From JAYWXI01 sp036016955 (GTDB lineage Bacteria; Bacteroidota; Bacteroidia; Flavobacteriales; Weeksellaceae): a stretch of 64,000 bases of DNA. Position 1 is the first letter of the stretch. The number at the start of each line of letters is the position of its first letter. The position numbers were made by a program, and so were the translations under genes. The notes under the pieces were generated by a model. It saw only the letters and a program-made list of their open reading frames with translations, was not told where the DNA came from and did not search any database. Below, piece after piece: positions 24,606 to 34,011 of this stretch. Where the stretch lies: assembly GCF_036016955.1 (NCBI RefSeq), contig NZ_JAYWXI010000001.1, forward strand, positions 1 to 64,000. The letters are read 5' to 3'.

Positions 24606-26084
24606 TTATCCCATGATTAAGGAGGTCGTGAATGGGGTAAAGTAATCCAGAAACAGAATCCACAAGATGGCGATGGCTAGTCCTACGACGCCACCGTAAA
24701 TTCCTCCGAGATGAAAATCCGACTGCTTCAGCATTCCCGTACCGAACACGATGGCATTGGGTGGAGTGGAAACGGGGAGAAAAAGCCCGCACGAAGAGCA
24801 TAAACCCACCACGAGAGCAACGGGAAGAATTTGAGAGGCAGGCAGTACCACGGCGGCGATGTTGATGATGATGGTGGCGGTAGCCGTACTGCTCATGATG
24901 TTCGAGAAGATGATGGTAGTTACCCCGAAGATCATCATCATAACGATTTTATTGAATTGAAAACTGGAGAGGTAGGTGGAAAAATAAGGCGCTAAGAGTT
25001 CTTTGATGGCAATACCTAAAGCCAATCCTCCGGCTACGAGCATGAGGGTGTCCCAAGGTAGTTTTCGGACGTCTTCGGCGGTAATTACCCCCAGCATTGG
25101 GAGAAACATGATGGGGATCAGGGCGGTTCCGGAGGTTGGGATATGCCATTGGTGGCCCATCATCCAAAAGAAAACGGTAATCAGCAGGATGGAAATCACA
25201 AAGAGCCTTTGAAGCCTCATTTTTTTGGTTTTGATGATGCGGACGTCCAAAAAAGACAAATCGACGGGACGGGTGTCTTTAAGGTATTTTTTGGTGACGC
25301 TGTACCAAAAACCGGCTAAAAGGAGGACGGCAGGAAGGAGTCCCAAAACCATCCAGTCGTTAAAGGAAATATCGAAGCCTTTGGATTTTAGAGAGTCCAC
25401 GACGATGAGGTTGGGGGGAGAAGAAATCAAGCTGGCCATGCCGGCAAAAGTAGCTGCTACGGGGATGCTTATGAGGATGGCTTTGGCGATGGGCGATTTT
25501 TTTCCTTCGTTATCCAATAGAGGCATCACGGAGGCCAGCACCATGGCAGCGGTGGCGGTATTGGAGATGATGAGCGAGAGGATGGAGGTAACCACGATAA
25601 TTCCTAGGAGAAGGAATTTGGGGCGGTTGCCGAAAAGGGAGACCGAAAATTTGAAAAGGGAGATGTCCAAATTGGTTTTCCGCATGCCTTCACTCAGGAA
25701 AAAACCGCCGAGAAAAATCCAAATCACACTGTCGGACCAGGTGTTGGATATGACTTCGGGGCTTACCGTGGCCCCTTCGATGTTACGCATGGTGTAGATG
25801 AGGAAGCCTAAGATGAATATGCCCACGGCAAAGGGCGGGATGGCTTCGGTGGCCCAAAGCAGGATGGCAAAAAACAGGACGAAAAGAGTGTAGGTTTGGG
25901 CTTGGGTAAATTCTTCGGGGGAGAGGAAATAGGCGCCGGCGATGGAGAGGGCTAAGGAAAAGAAAAACAGGCCTATTCTGGTTTTGATGTTCCAAACGTC
26001 CAGTGATTTTTCGATGAGCAAATCACTGTAAACCCTTATACCGGTACGTAGGTGTCGAACTCTGTCAAAATAATCGAATCCCAT
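24606..26084 (-). CDS. SLC13/DASS-family anion:sodium symporter
   Basis: 492 residues from the ATG at 26084, or 499 if the ATG at 26105 is used. About twelve membrane spans are visible. The two family repeats are seen as SLIISNTATAAMVLASVMPLL and SNIMSSTATATIIINIAAV, the SNT and SST motifs that bind sodium and substrate in divalent-anion symporters. The end CSSCGLFLPVSTPPNAIVFGTG matches the conserved PPNAI region. It probably imports dicarboxylates, sulfate or a similar anion. Upstream lies the methionine riboswitch in the divergent direction, which does not imply co-regulation. Confidence 0.88.
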   Translation of the reverse strand: MGFDYFDRVRHLRTGIRVYSDLLIEKSLDVWNIKTRIGLFFFSLALSIAGAYFLSPEEFTQAQTYTLFVLFFAILLWATEAIPPFAVGIFILGFLIYTMRNIEGATVSPEVISNTWSDSVIWIFLGGFFLSEGMRKTNLDISLFKFSVSLFGNRPKFLLLGIIVVTSILSLIISNTATAAMVLASVMPLLDNEGKKSPIAKAILISIPVAATFAGMASLISSPPNLIVVDSLKSKGFDISFNDWMVLGLLPAVLLLAGFWYSVTKKYLKDTRPVDLSFLDVRIIKTKKMRLQRLFVISILLITVFFWMMGHQWHIPTSGTALIPIMFLPMLGVITAEDVRKLPWDTLMLVAGGLALGIAIKELLAPYFSTYLSSFQFNKIVMMMIFGVTTIIFSNIMSSTATATIIINIAAVVLPASQILPVALVVGLCSSCGLFLPVSTPPNAIVFGTGMLKQSDFHLGGIYGGVVGLAIAILWILFLDYFTPFTTSLIMG

Positions 26085-26188
26085 GCGCAAAAATCTTTTG
26101 CACAAATTTAGGAAAATCTTTTGGGGTAAAATTTCATTTCAAACGAGTCCGGTCCGTAAAAATGATTTTCCATATCAAAATAAAAGGT

Positions 26189-26196
26189 TATATTTG
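26189..26196 (+). promoter_or_regulatory. -7 box for the methionine operon
   Basis: TATATTTG, an exact TAnnTTTG match, 34 bases before the riboswitch aptamer. Transcription starting just downstream would give a leader of about 200 bases before metX. Confidence 0.55.
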
Positions 26197-26229
26197 TGGC
26201 GGATTAGTTCATTTACATCATTTGGAAAT

Positions 26230-26336
26230 GTTATCAAGAAAGGTGGAGAGATTAGACTCTGAGAAGCCTTAGCAACCCTTGTTTTCTTGAACGAGAAGGT
26301 GCTACATTCTATCCGTGTTCGGGCGGGAAAGATAAC
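26230..26336 (+). ncRNA. SAM-I riboswitch (S-box) upstream of metX
   Basis: Closing helix P1 is GTTATC (26230-26235) with GATAAC (26331-26336). Inside are the conserved S-box blocks ATCAAGAAAGGTGGAGAGA, then GAAGCCTTAGCAACC, AAGGTGCTACATTCTATCC and GGGAAAGATAAC. These match the SAM-I aptamer pattern, which binds S-adenosylmethionine and turns off methionine genes. It heads a row of methionine biosynthesis genes, which supports the call. I see no clear intrinsic terminator in the 66 bases between the aptamer and the start codon, so control may act on translation or by a less obvious structure. Confidence 0.9.
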
Positions 26337-26402
26337 GGACATTCACTCTATTTTATTTTTGGTGGCATTTTCATTTTTTTAATTGGTTAGAATTTTAAAA
26401 AA

Positions 26403-27359
26403 TTGGAAAAGGAGCTGCATAGTTTTACGTTACCTTCATTTAGTACGGTATCGGGAAAGAATTACGAAATACCTCTTAGTTGGCAGGTGTTTGGGCGCCC
26501 GTTGCATACGGCACCGGTGGTGCTTATAAACCATGCTTTGACTGGGAACTCTTTGGTGTCGGGAGAAGGCGGTTGGTGGACGGCTTTGGTGGGGGCTGGC
26601 AAAACGGTGGATACGGATCGCTATACGGTGATTTGTTTTAATGTGCCTGGTAATGGGTATGACGGTTTTTTGCTGCCTTCGTATGCGGATTTTACGACGA
26701 GGGATGTGGCCCGTCTTTTTTTGTCGGGACTGGAGCATTTGGGGGTTCGTCGTCTTTATGCTCTGATTGGAGGCTCTGTTGGCGGTTCCATTGGTTGGGA
26801 GATGCTGGCGTTGAAAAACGATTTGACGGAAAGGTTTGTTCCCATTGCTACGGATTATAAGACGAGCGATTGGTTGCATTCGCAGTGTCTGATTCAACGG
26901 TATCTTTTGGAAAGTGAAGAATCGCCTTTGGAAAAAGCCCGCCAGCATGCCATGCTTTGCTACCGTACGCCGGCTTCGCTCAATCGCCGGTTTGGGAGGG
27001 CGAGGTTGGATGGAGGGGTTTTGAAGTCTCAGGATTGGCTTGATTTTCATGGGCGTCGGCTTAGGGAGCGGTTTAGTTTGGAGGCTTACCGATTGATGAA
27101 CCATCTTTTGACCACTATTGAGGTTTCGAAAGAATCTCTTTTGGCGGTGGAAGTCCGGGTTCATCTTTTAGCGGTGGATAGCGATTTGTTTTATCCGGCT
27201 TTTGAAATAAAAGAGACCTATGAGTATCTCAAAAATGCGGGGAAAACGGTGTTTTACCACGAAATGACTTCGGTGCACGGGCACGATGCTTTCTTGATGG
27301 AATACGATCAACTCAACGAAATATTAATTCAAATAATGAATGACAAAAATGACAGATAA
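26403..27359 (+). CDS. metX: Homoserine O-acetyltransferase (MetX-type alpha/beta hydrolase)
   Basis: 318 residues from a TTG start at 26403; no ATG fits, and the start lies 66 bases after the SAM riboswitch. The nucleophile elbow GGSVGGSIGWEM (near residue 122), the aspartate in LLAVDSDLFYP (near residue 258) and the histidine in SVHGHDAFL (near residue 295) make up the MetX triad. The enzyme activates homoserine by O-acetylation, the first committed step to methionine. Succinyl transfer cannot be excluded by eye. The length is somewhat short for the family (usually about 350). It overlaps the downstream homoserine dehydrogenase gene by 20 bases, so translation is coupled. Confidence 0.9.
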   Translation: MEKELHSFTLPSFSTVSGKNYEIPLSWQVFGRPLHTAPVVLINHALTGNSLVSGEGGWWTALVGAGKTVDTDRYTVICFNVPGNGYDGFLLPSYADFTTRDVARLFLSGLEHLGVRRLYALIGGSVGGSIGWEMLALKNDLTERFVPIATDYKTSDWLHSQCLIQRYLLESEESPLEKARQHAMLCYRTPASLNRRFGRARLDGGVLKSQDWLDFHGRRLRERFSLEAYRLMNHLLTTIEVSKESLLAVEVRVHLLAVDSDLFYPAFEIKETYEYLKNAGKTVFYHEMTSVHGHDAFLMEYDQLNEILIQIMNDKNDR

Positions 27360-28887
27360 GAACGAAATAGCGATATACGATCACCGGGCTTTGGTGAATT
27401 TTGAAGGGAAGGATTTTCAGGGGCAAATTGGAGTAGACTCCAGAATTTTCCGTGCTTTGAACGATGGCGGGATTAGCGTGGGGGTTATTTCCCAGCAGGC
27501 CATTGAGAATGGGACGTCGGTTTTGGTGGACGAGAAAGATGCGGAGGCAGCGGTTCATTTGTTGGAGGAGGAGTTTGCCGAGGAAAAGGCCAGCGGAGTG
27601 GTTACGGCGGTTTATTCGATTAAGGGGCTTTCGGTTATTGGTTTTGTTTCGGAGAATTACCATAAGATTTTTTCCGAATTGCAGCGCAATAAGATTTTTC
27701 CTTTGCTTCTGAATCAGGTGGCTTCGGCGGGAAGAGTTAATTTGGTAGTGACCCAAAACCAGACGGAGATTACCAAAAATATCATTGAAACGGAAATTTA
27801 CGGAAAACCCAAGACGGTTCATTTGGCTCTGATTGGCCATGGGAATGTGGGAGGAACGTTGATCGAGCAGGTGTTGGATTCGGCGCACGATATTCTGATT
27901 CGTAAGCGTATCGAACTGAAGATTGTGGCGATTGCCAATTCCAAAAAAATGGCTCTTGACAAAGGCGGTTTTGGCAGCGATTGGCGTCAGAAGATTGATT
28001 TTTCCCAAACGGTGTTCGACGTTGAAAAACTGATTGAGTTTACTCAAAATCACAGTTTGGAGAACCTTATCGTTGTGGATAATACGGCGAGCGAGGAGTT
28101 TATCAAGAATTACCCTTTGTTTGTCGATAACGGGTTTGATGTGGTTTCGAGCAACAAGTTGTTCAATACGTTGCCGATTGCGGAGTATCGAGGGTTCAGG
28201 CAGTTGCTTCATAAAAATAAGAAAAGGTATTATTACGAAACGAATGTAGGGGCGGGGCTGCCCTTGATTGATACGATAAAATTGCTCCATCTCTCGGGGG
28301 AAAATATCACGCGCATCAAAGGGGTTTTTTCGGGGTCTTTGAGTTATATTTTTAATCGTTTTTCCGAAGGGGAGGCTTTGTTTTCGTCGGTTGTTCGGGA
28401 AGCGATGGAAAAAGGCTTTACCGAGCCGGATCCGCGGGAGGATCTTTCGGGTAATGATGTGGCGAGGAAGCTTTTGATTCTTGCCAGGGAGTTGGATTTG
28501 GTGAACGAATTTTCGGATATTCGCATCCAAAATCTCATTCCGGAGTCTTTACAAACGGTTGATAAAACGGTCTTTTTATCTCGTTTGCAGGAGTTGGATG
28601 AGGTTTACGAGGGGCTTCGGGCGGCTCAATCGCCGGGGAATGTTTTGCGTTATGTGGGGGATTTGCATGGGGATTTGCAGAAGGAGAAAGGCGAGCTGGA
28701 TGTGCAGTTGATTTCGGTGCCTTCGCATTCGGCTTTGGGGCAGCTTAAGGGCTCGGACTCTATTTTTGAGATTTATACGGAGAGTTACGGCGAAAATCCC
28801 ATTGTGATTATGGGGGCGGGTGCGGGAGCTAAAGTTACGGCTCGCGGTGTTTTCGGTGATATTTTGCGTCTTAGTGAGACGAAATAA
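27340..28887 (+). CDS. ACT-domain homoserine dehydrogenase (ThrA-like without the kinase)
   Basis: 515 residues. The first roughly 150 carry two ACT-type regulatory segments (GQIGVDSRIFRALNDGGISVGVISQQ; GLSVIGFVSENYHKIFSELQRNKI), as found between the kinase and dehydrogenase of bifunctional ThrA. Then comes the NAD(P)-binding LALIGHGNVGGTLIEQV and the homoserine dehydrogenase core (DNTASEEF, VVSSNKLF, YYETNVGAGLPLIDTI, IKGVFSGSLSYIFN, DPREDLSGNDVARKLLIL). The aspartokinase catalytic domain is absent, so it looks like the C-terminal two-thirds of ThrA. It supplies homoserine to the overlapping metX. Start at 27340; the in-frame ATG at 27349 is an alternative. Confidence 0.9.
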   Translation: MTKMTDKNEIAIYDHRALVNFEGKDFQGQIGVDSRIFRALNDGGISVGVISQQAIENGTSVLVDEKDAEAAVHLLEEEFAEEKASGVVTAVYSIKGLSVIGFVSENYHKIFSELQRNKIFPLLLNQVASAGRVNLVVTQNQTEITKNIIETEIYGKPKTVHLALIGHGNVGGTLIEQVLDSAHDILIRKRIELKIVAIANSKKMALDKGGFGSDWRQKIDFSQTVFDVEKLIEFTQNHSLENLIVVDNTASEEFIKNYPLFVDNGFDVVSSNKLFNTLPIAEYRGFRQLLHKNKKRYYYETNVGAGLPLIDTIKLLHLSGENITRIKGVFSGSLSYIFNRFSEGEALFSSVVREAMEKGFTEPDPREDLSGNDVARKLLILARELDLVNEFSDIRIQNLIPESLQTVDKTVFLSRLQELDEVYEGLRAAQSPGNVLRYVGDLHGDLQKEKGELDVQLISVPSHSALGQLKGSDSIFEIYTESYGENPIVIMGAGAGAKVTARGVFGDILRLSETK

Positions 28888-28922
28888 AAAATAAAGAAAA
28901 TTAAACATTAAATTCCTAAGTG

Positions 28923-30083
28923 ATGGATCATTTTCAAACCCGGGCGATAAGAACCCAAACGGAGCGTTCATTGTTTGATGAACATTCGACACCGCTTTAC
29001 CTGACTTCCAGTTTTGTTTTTCAAGATGCGGAGGATATGCGGGCGAGTTTTGCCGAGGAGAAAGATAAAAATTTATACAGCCGTTTTAGTAATCCTAACG
29101 TGACTGAATTTGTTGATAAAGTGGTGCAAATGGAAGGGGCGGAAAGCGGTTATGCTTTTGCGACGGGGATGGCTGCAATTTACTCTTCGCTGGCGGCTTT
29201 GCTTGGTGCGGGGGATCATGTGGTGAGTTGCCAGTCGGTTTTTGGCTCTACCCATACGCTTTTCACCAAATATTTTCCGAAGTGGAACATTGAGACTTCT
29301 TATTTCAAGGCGGAGGATGCCTTGTCGGTCGAGTCGCTTATTCGTCCCAATACCAAGGTGCTTTATTTGGAAACGCCTACCAATCCGGCGATTGAGATTT
29401 TGGATTTGGAGTATTTTGGGCAATTGGCCAAGAAGCATGGGCTTATTTTTATCGTGGATAATTGTTTTGCGACGCCATATTTACAGCAGCCGATTCGTTA
29501 TGGTGCGGACTTGGTGGTGCACTCGGCGACGAAACTTATGGACGGTCAGGGTCGGGTGCTTGGTGGCGTGGCTGTGGGGCGTTCGGATCTTATTCGGGAG
29601 ATTTATCTTTTCTCCAGAAATACGGGGCCGGCGATGTCTCCTTTTAATGCTTGGGTTCTTAGTAAGAGTTTGGAAACTTTAGCGTTAAGGGTTGATCGTC
29701 ATTGCGAAAATGCGCTTAAAGTCGCTACGTTTTTGGAGGGACACGCTCAGGTGGAGCGGGTTCGTTACCCTTTTTTACGTTCGCATCCGGGGTATGAGGT
29801 GGCTAAGCGTCAGATGAAGCACGGAGGCAATATTGTGGCGTTTGAGGTGAAGGGAGGTGTGGAAGGCGGCCGTCGATTTTTGAATAAGATTAAAATGTGT
29901 TCGCTGTCGGCGAATTTGGGTGATACGCGTACGATAGTGACGCATCCGGCTTCGACCACGCATTCCAAGTTGTCGGAAGCGGAACGTCTGGAAGTGGGGA
30001 TTACGTCGGGATTGGTTCGTTGTTCGGTGGGCTTGGAAGAGGTGGAGGATATTTTGGCGGATTTGGCTCAAGCCTTGGATTAG
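28923..30083 (+). CDS. Trans-sulfuration PLP enzyme (O-acyl-homoserine sulfhydrylase, MetZ/MetY type)
   Basis: 386 residues from ATG 28923 (a GTG three bases earlier is also possible). It is a Cys/Met-metabolism PLP-dependent enzyme: NLYSRFSNPNVTEF, the cofactor-binding region YAFATGMAAIYSSLAALL, IVDNCFATPYLQQP, and the PLP lysine in HSATKLMDGQGRVLGG. The end (LGDTRTIVTHPASTTH...GLVRCSVGLEEVEDI) is typical. It should replace the acyl group of O-acyl-homoserine with sulfide to make homocysteine. Cystathionine gamma-synthase activity cannot be separated by eye. Context in the riboswitch-led operon, directly before methionine synthase, favours direct sulfhydrylation. Confidence 0.88.
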   Translation: MDHFQTRAIRTQTERSLFDEHSTPLYLTSSFVFQDAEDMRASFAEEKDKNLYSRFSNPNVTEFVDKVVQMEGAESGYAFATGMAAIYSSLAALLGAGDHVVSCQSVFGSTHTLFTKYFPKWNIETSYFKAEDALSVESLIRPNTKVLYLETPTNPAIEILDLEYFGQLAKKHGLIFIVDNCFATPYLQQPIRYGADLVVHSATKLMDGQGRVLGGVAVGRSDLIREIYLFSRNTGPAMSPFNAWVLSKSLETLALRVDRHCENALKVATFLEGHAQVERVRYPFLRSHPGYEVAKRQMKHGGNIVAFEVKGGVEGGRRFLNKIKMCSLSANLGDTRTIVTHPASTTHSKLSEAERLEVGITSGLVRCSVGLEEVEDILADLAQALD

Positions 30084-30146
30084 ATAGGCTCAGCGTTCCT
30101 TTTTTTGGGAGTTTTGGTTGTTTTTTTTGAAAAAATAAATTTTTCG

Positions 30147-30180
30147 CCAATCCCAAGGGATGGAGATTGGAGTTTTTTTT
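30147..30180 (+). terminator. Possible terminator or attenuator between the sulfhydrylase and metH genes
   Basis: CCAATC (30147-30152) pairs with GATTGG (30165-30170), followed by AG and a run of eight T (30173-30180). The stem is short, and a competing hairpin TCCC-AA-GGGA lies inside it. It would reduce read-through into the methionine synthase genes. Confidence 0.4.
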
Positions 30181-30196
30181 AAAATAATTTTAGATA

Positions 30197-31204
30197 ATGG
30201 ATAGGATAGAACAATTATACCGTGCTTTGGAGCGTTGTATTCTTATTTTGGATGGTGCGATGGGAACGATGATTCAGCGTTATCGTTTGGAGGAGGCGGA
30301 TTATCGGGGAGAGCGGTTTGCGGACTGGCCTTATCCGGTGAAGGGGAATAACGATTTGCTTTCCATTACGCGTCCCGACATTATTGGGGCGGTTCATCGG
30401 GAATATTTGGCGGCCGGGGCGGATATTATCGAGACCAATACGTTTTCGGCGACGACGATTGCGATGGCAGATTACCACATGGAGGATTTGGTGGTGGAGC
30501 TTAACGAGGCGTCGGCCCGTATTGCGAGGGAGGCTTGTGATGAGTTTACGGCGCAGAATCCCGAGAAGCCTCGTTTTGTGGCCGGGGCAATTGGACCGAC
30601 GAATAAGACGGCTTCTTTATCGCCTGACGTGAATGATCCGGGGTATCGGGCCATTACGTTTGACGAGTTACGCCGGGCTTATAAACAGCAGGCGGAAGCG
30701 CTTTTGAACGGAGGGGCGGATATTCTCTTGGTGGAAACGGTGTTCGATACGCTTAACGCTAAGGCGGCTCTTTTTGCCATTGATGAGATTCAGGAGGAGC
30801 GAGGCATTCGGATTCCGATGATGGTTTCGGGGACGATTACGGATGCTTCGGGACGGACGCTTAGTGGGCAGACGACGGAAGCGTTTCTGATATCGGTTTC
30901 ACATATGCCGCTTTTGAGTATTGGTTTAAATTGTGCTTTGGGAGCCCGACAGCTAACGCCTTATTTGGAGGCTTTGTCCAATAATGCGGATTGTTATGTT
31001 TCGGCTTATCCCAATGCGGGGTTGCCTAATGCGTTCGGGCAGTACGATGAGTCTCCCGAATTGATGGCGGAACAGATTCGGGATTATGTAGAGAAGGGCT
31101 TGGTGAACATTATTGGAGGGTGTTGCGGGACGACTCCGGCGCACATTCGGGCCATTGCCGAGTTGGTAAAGGGTTATTCGCCGAGAGAAATGAGGAAAGG
31201 GTAA
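30197..31204 (+). CDS. metH: Methionine synthase, homocysteine-binding part (split MetH, N-terminal)
   Basis: 335 residues matching only the first module of cobalamin-dependent methionine synthase. It starts with ILDGAMGTMIQRYRLEEADYRGERF, then ADIIETNTFSATTIAMADY, and ends with the zinc/homocysteine site: GLNCALGARQLTPYL and IIGGCCGTTPAHIRAI. The stop at 31204 is followed by an 85-base gap and a second gene carrying the remaining modules. This two-gene arrangement is known in Bacteroidota. Both products must meet to transfer the methyl group from methyl-tetrahydrofolate through cobalamin to homocysteine. Confidence 0.92.
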   Translation: MDRIEQLYRALERCILILDGAMGTMIQRYRLEEADYRGERFADWPYPVKGNNDLLSITRPDIIGAVHREYLAAGADIIETNTFSATTIAMADYHMEDLVVELNEASARIAREACDEFTAQNPEKPRFVAGAIGPTNKTASLSPDVNDPGYRAITFDELRRAYKQQAEALLNGGADILLVETVFDTLNAKAALFAIDEIQEERGIRIPMMVSGTITDASGRTLSGQTTEAFLISVSHMPLLSIGLNCALGARQLTPYLEALSNNADCYVSAYPNAGLPNAFGQYDESPELMAEQIRDYVEKGLVNIIGGCCGTTPAHIRAIAELVKGYSPREMRKG

Positions 31205-31289
31205 GGACGCGGTTTTTGGAAGACACTGCGTTTAATGTGTTTAATGAAACCTATGCTAAAGGCGTAGGGGTTGTTTTAGGAAAAAAGAA

Positions 31290-33950
31290 ATGAATTATTT
31301 GAAACTTTCTGGCCTTGAGCCCTTGGTGGTTACGCCGGAATCCAATTTTATCAATGTTGGCGAGCGCACGAATGTAGCGGGGTCGAAGAAGTTTTTGCGG
31401 TTGATTAAGGAAGAGAAATTTTCCGAGGCATTGGATATTGCCCGCCATCAGGTGGAGGGAGGGGCTCAGATTTTGGACGTCAATTTTGACGACGGGCTTA
31501 TTGACGGCAAATACTGCATGGTGAAATTTCTCAATCTGATTGCTTCGGAGCCGGATATTGCGCGGATACCGATTATGATAGATTCTTCCAAATGGGAGAT
31601 TTTGGAAGCTGGTCTTCAGGTGGTTCAGGGGAAGTGCGTGGTGAATTCGATCAGTTTGAAGGGAGGGGAAGAAGAGTTTATTAAGCAGGCCAAGGCGATT
31701 AAGCGTTATGGTGCGGCGGCGGTGGTGATGGCTTTTGATGAGGTGGGGCAGGCCGATACGTTGGAGCGGCGTATAGCGATTGCGGCGCGTTCGTACGATA
31801 TTTTGGTGAATAAGGTTGGCTTTCCGGCGCAGGATATTATTTTCGATCTTAACATTTTTCCGGTGGCTACGGGGATGGAAGAACACCGGCGCAATGCCAT
31901 TGATTTTATTGAAGGGACGCGATGGGTTCGGGAGAATCTTCCATATGTTTCGGTCAGTGGCGGGGTTTCCAATGTGTCGTTTTCGTTTCGGGGGAACGAT
32001 ACGGTAAGGGAGGCGATGCATTCGGTATTTTTGTATCATGCGATTAAGGCGGGGATGAACATGGGGATTGTTAACCCGGCCATGCTAGAGGTTTACGATG
32101 AAATTCCGAAAGACCTTTTGGAACTTGTGGAGGATGTGATGTTGGACCGAAGGGAGGATGCTACGGAGCGGCTTTTGGATTATTCCGAGAAACACAAGGC
32201 GGTTAAAAAGGAAAAAATAGAAGACCTCTCTTGGCGGGATCAGCCTTTGCAGGAGCGTATTACGTATGCTTTGGTGAAGGGGATAGACCGTTTTGTGGAG
32301 GAGGATGTGGAGCAGGCTCGTTTGGAAGTGTCTCGTCCTTTGGAGGTGATAGAAGGGCATTTGATGACCGGTATGGGAGTGGTGGGCGATTTGTTTGGGA
32401 GTGGCAAAATGTTTCTTCCTCAGGTGGTTAAGTCGGCTCGGGTGATGAAGAAGGCGGTGGCTTATCTCCAGCCGTTTATTGAAGCGGAGAAGGATGCTTC
32501 CCAAAAGTCGAACGGTCGGGTGCTGATGGCGACGGTGAAGGGGGATGTTCACGACATTGGAAAAAATATTGTGAGTGTGGTTTTGGGGTGTAACAATTAT
32601 GAGATTGTGGATCTTGGGGTGATGGTTCCGGCGGAAAAGATTATCCAAGCGGCGATAGAGGAGAAGGTGGATGTCATTGGTCTCAGCGGTTTGATTACGC
32701 CGAGTTTGGACGAAATGGTGCATATTGCCGACGAGTTGGAGCGTCAGAATTTGAGTTTCCCTTTGTTGATTGGAGGGGCAACTACATCCAAGGCGCATAC
32801 GGCAGTGAAGATTGATCCGAAATACAAGCATGCGGTTGTTCATGTGAACGATGCGTCGCGTGCGGTTAATGTGGTCAGTTCGTTGCTGAGTCAGCGGAAT
32901 CAGGAGTATATTTCGGCACTTAAAAGCGAGTATGCGGATTTTCGCGAAAAATTTTTGAGCCGTCAGGTGGATAAGGATTACGTGGATTTGGCGTTTGCGC
33001 GAAGTCGTAAACCTTTGATAGATTGGGAGAAAGCGTTTCTTCCTCAGCCCCGGGTTAAAACGGTTCAGGTGGTTCAGGATCAGCCGTTGGAGGAGCTTCT
33101 TCCTTTCATTGACTGGTCTCCGTTTTTTCGGAGTTGGGATTTGCATGGGCGTTTTCCCGATATTTTGTCGGATGCGGTGGTGGGTGAGCAGGCGAGCGAA
33201 CTCTACCGCGATGCGCAGGTTATGTTGGCCAAAATAGTGAAGGAAAAGCGATTGACGGCCAAGGCGGTTTATGGTATTTTTCCGGCGAATTCGGATGAAC
33301 GGGACGATATTTTGATAAAGGATGAATCGGGTAATACGATTGAGAAATTTCATACCTTGCGTCAGCAGATTAAGAAGTCGGAGGGGAAGGATTACTTGGC
33401 TCTTTCCGATTTTGTGGCTCCTGAATCTTCGGGGCGAACGGATTACGTTGGGGCTTTTTGCGTTAGTACGGGATTTGGGACGGACGAGATGGCTCGTCAG
33501 TACGAAGCCGATCACGATGATTATTCTTCGATTATGGTTAAGGCTTTGGCGGATCGATTGGCGGAGGCTTATGCCGAGTTTCTTCATTATAAGATCCGGA
33601 CCCAAGAATGGGGGTATGCGCCGGACGAGGCTTTAGGCAATGAGGAATTAATTGCGGAAAAATATACGGGGATACGTCCTGCTCCGGGGTATCCGGCTTG
33701 TCCGGATCATTTGGAAAAGCATGCCATTTGGCGGCTTTTGGATGTGGAAAAGGCCATTGGGGTTTCATTGACGGAGAGTTTGGCAATGTTTCCAACGGCG
33801 TCGGTTTCGGGGTATTATTTTGCTAATGCGAAAGCCAAGTATTTCGGTGTGGGAAGGATTACCGAAGAGCAGCTGGCGGACTATGCTGCCCGAAAAGGGG
33901 TAGAAGTGGACTTTGCCCGAAAATGGCTGGCTTCCAACATGGCGGATTAG
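31290..33950 (+). CDS. metH: Methionine synthase, folate-, cobalamin- and SAM-binding part (split MetH, C-terminal)
   Basis: 886 residues. The pterin-binding domain comes first (NFINVGERTNVAGSKKF; MIDSSKWEIL; FDLNIFPVATGMEEH), then the cobalamin cap and binding domain (MLPQVVK-like KMFLPQVVKSARVM; the cobalt-ligand motif GDVHDIGKNIVSVVLGCNNY near residue 418; GLSGLITPSLDEM; IGGATTSKAHTAVKI). The C-terminal reactivation domain has FGTDEMARQYEADHDDYSS and RPAPGYPACPDHLEK, which bind SAM. It pairs with the product of the gene just upstream. Length and module order match full MetH minus its first module. Confidence 0.95.
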   Translation: MNYLKLSGLEPLVVTPESNFINVGERTNVAGSKKFLRLIKEEKFSEALDIARHQVEGGAQILDVNFDDGLIDGKYCMVKFLNLIASEPDIARIPIMIDSSKWEILEAGLQVVQGKCVVNSISLKGGEEEFIKQAKAIKRYGAAAVVMAFDEVGQADTLERRIAIAARSYDILVNKVGFPAQDIIFDLNIFPVATGMEEHRRNAIDFIEGTRWVRENLPYVSVSGGVSNVSFSFRGNDTVREAMHSVFLYHAIKAGMNMGIVNPAMLEVYDEIPKDLLELVEDVMLDRREDATERLLDYSEKHKAVKKEKIEDLSWRDQPLQERITYALVKGIDRFVEEDVEQARLEVSRPLEVIEGHLMTGMGVVGDLFGSGKMFLPQVVKSARVMKKAVAYLQPFIEAEKDASQKSNGRVLMATVKGDVHDIGKNIVSVVLGCNNYEIVDLGVMVPAEKIIQAAIEEKVDVIGLSGLITPSLDEMVHIADELERQNLSFPLLIGGATTSKAHTAVKIDPKYKHAVVHVNDASRAVNVVSSLLSQRNQEYISALKSEYADFREKFLSRQVDKDYVDLAFARSRKPLIDWEKAFLPQPRVKTVQVVQDQPLEELLPFIDWSPFFRSWDLHGRFPDILSDAVVGEQASELYRDAQVMLAKIVKEKRLTAKAVYGIFPANSDERDDILIKDESGNTIEKFHTLRQQIKKSEGKDYLALSDFVAPESSGRTDYVGAFCVSTGFGTDEMARQYEADHDDYSSIMVKALADRLAEAYAEFLHYKIRTQEWGYAPDEALGNEELIAEKYTGIRPAPGYPACPDHLEKHAIWRLLDVEKAIGVSLTESLAMFPTASVSGYYFANAKAKYFGVGRITEEQLADYAARKGVEVDFARKWLASNMAD

Positions 33951-34011
33951 CCAATAGACAAAAATTGATGAGGTTTTAGAGGTGTTGAAATACGCCAAAA
34001 AATAATAGAGA

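Noticed and set aside
31250..31272. Possible hairpin CCTATGC/GCGTAGG between the two metH genes
   Set aside because: Short stem with a wobble and no T-run. Not enough to claim a terminator or processing site.
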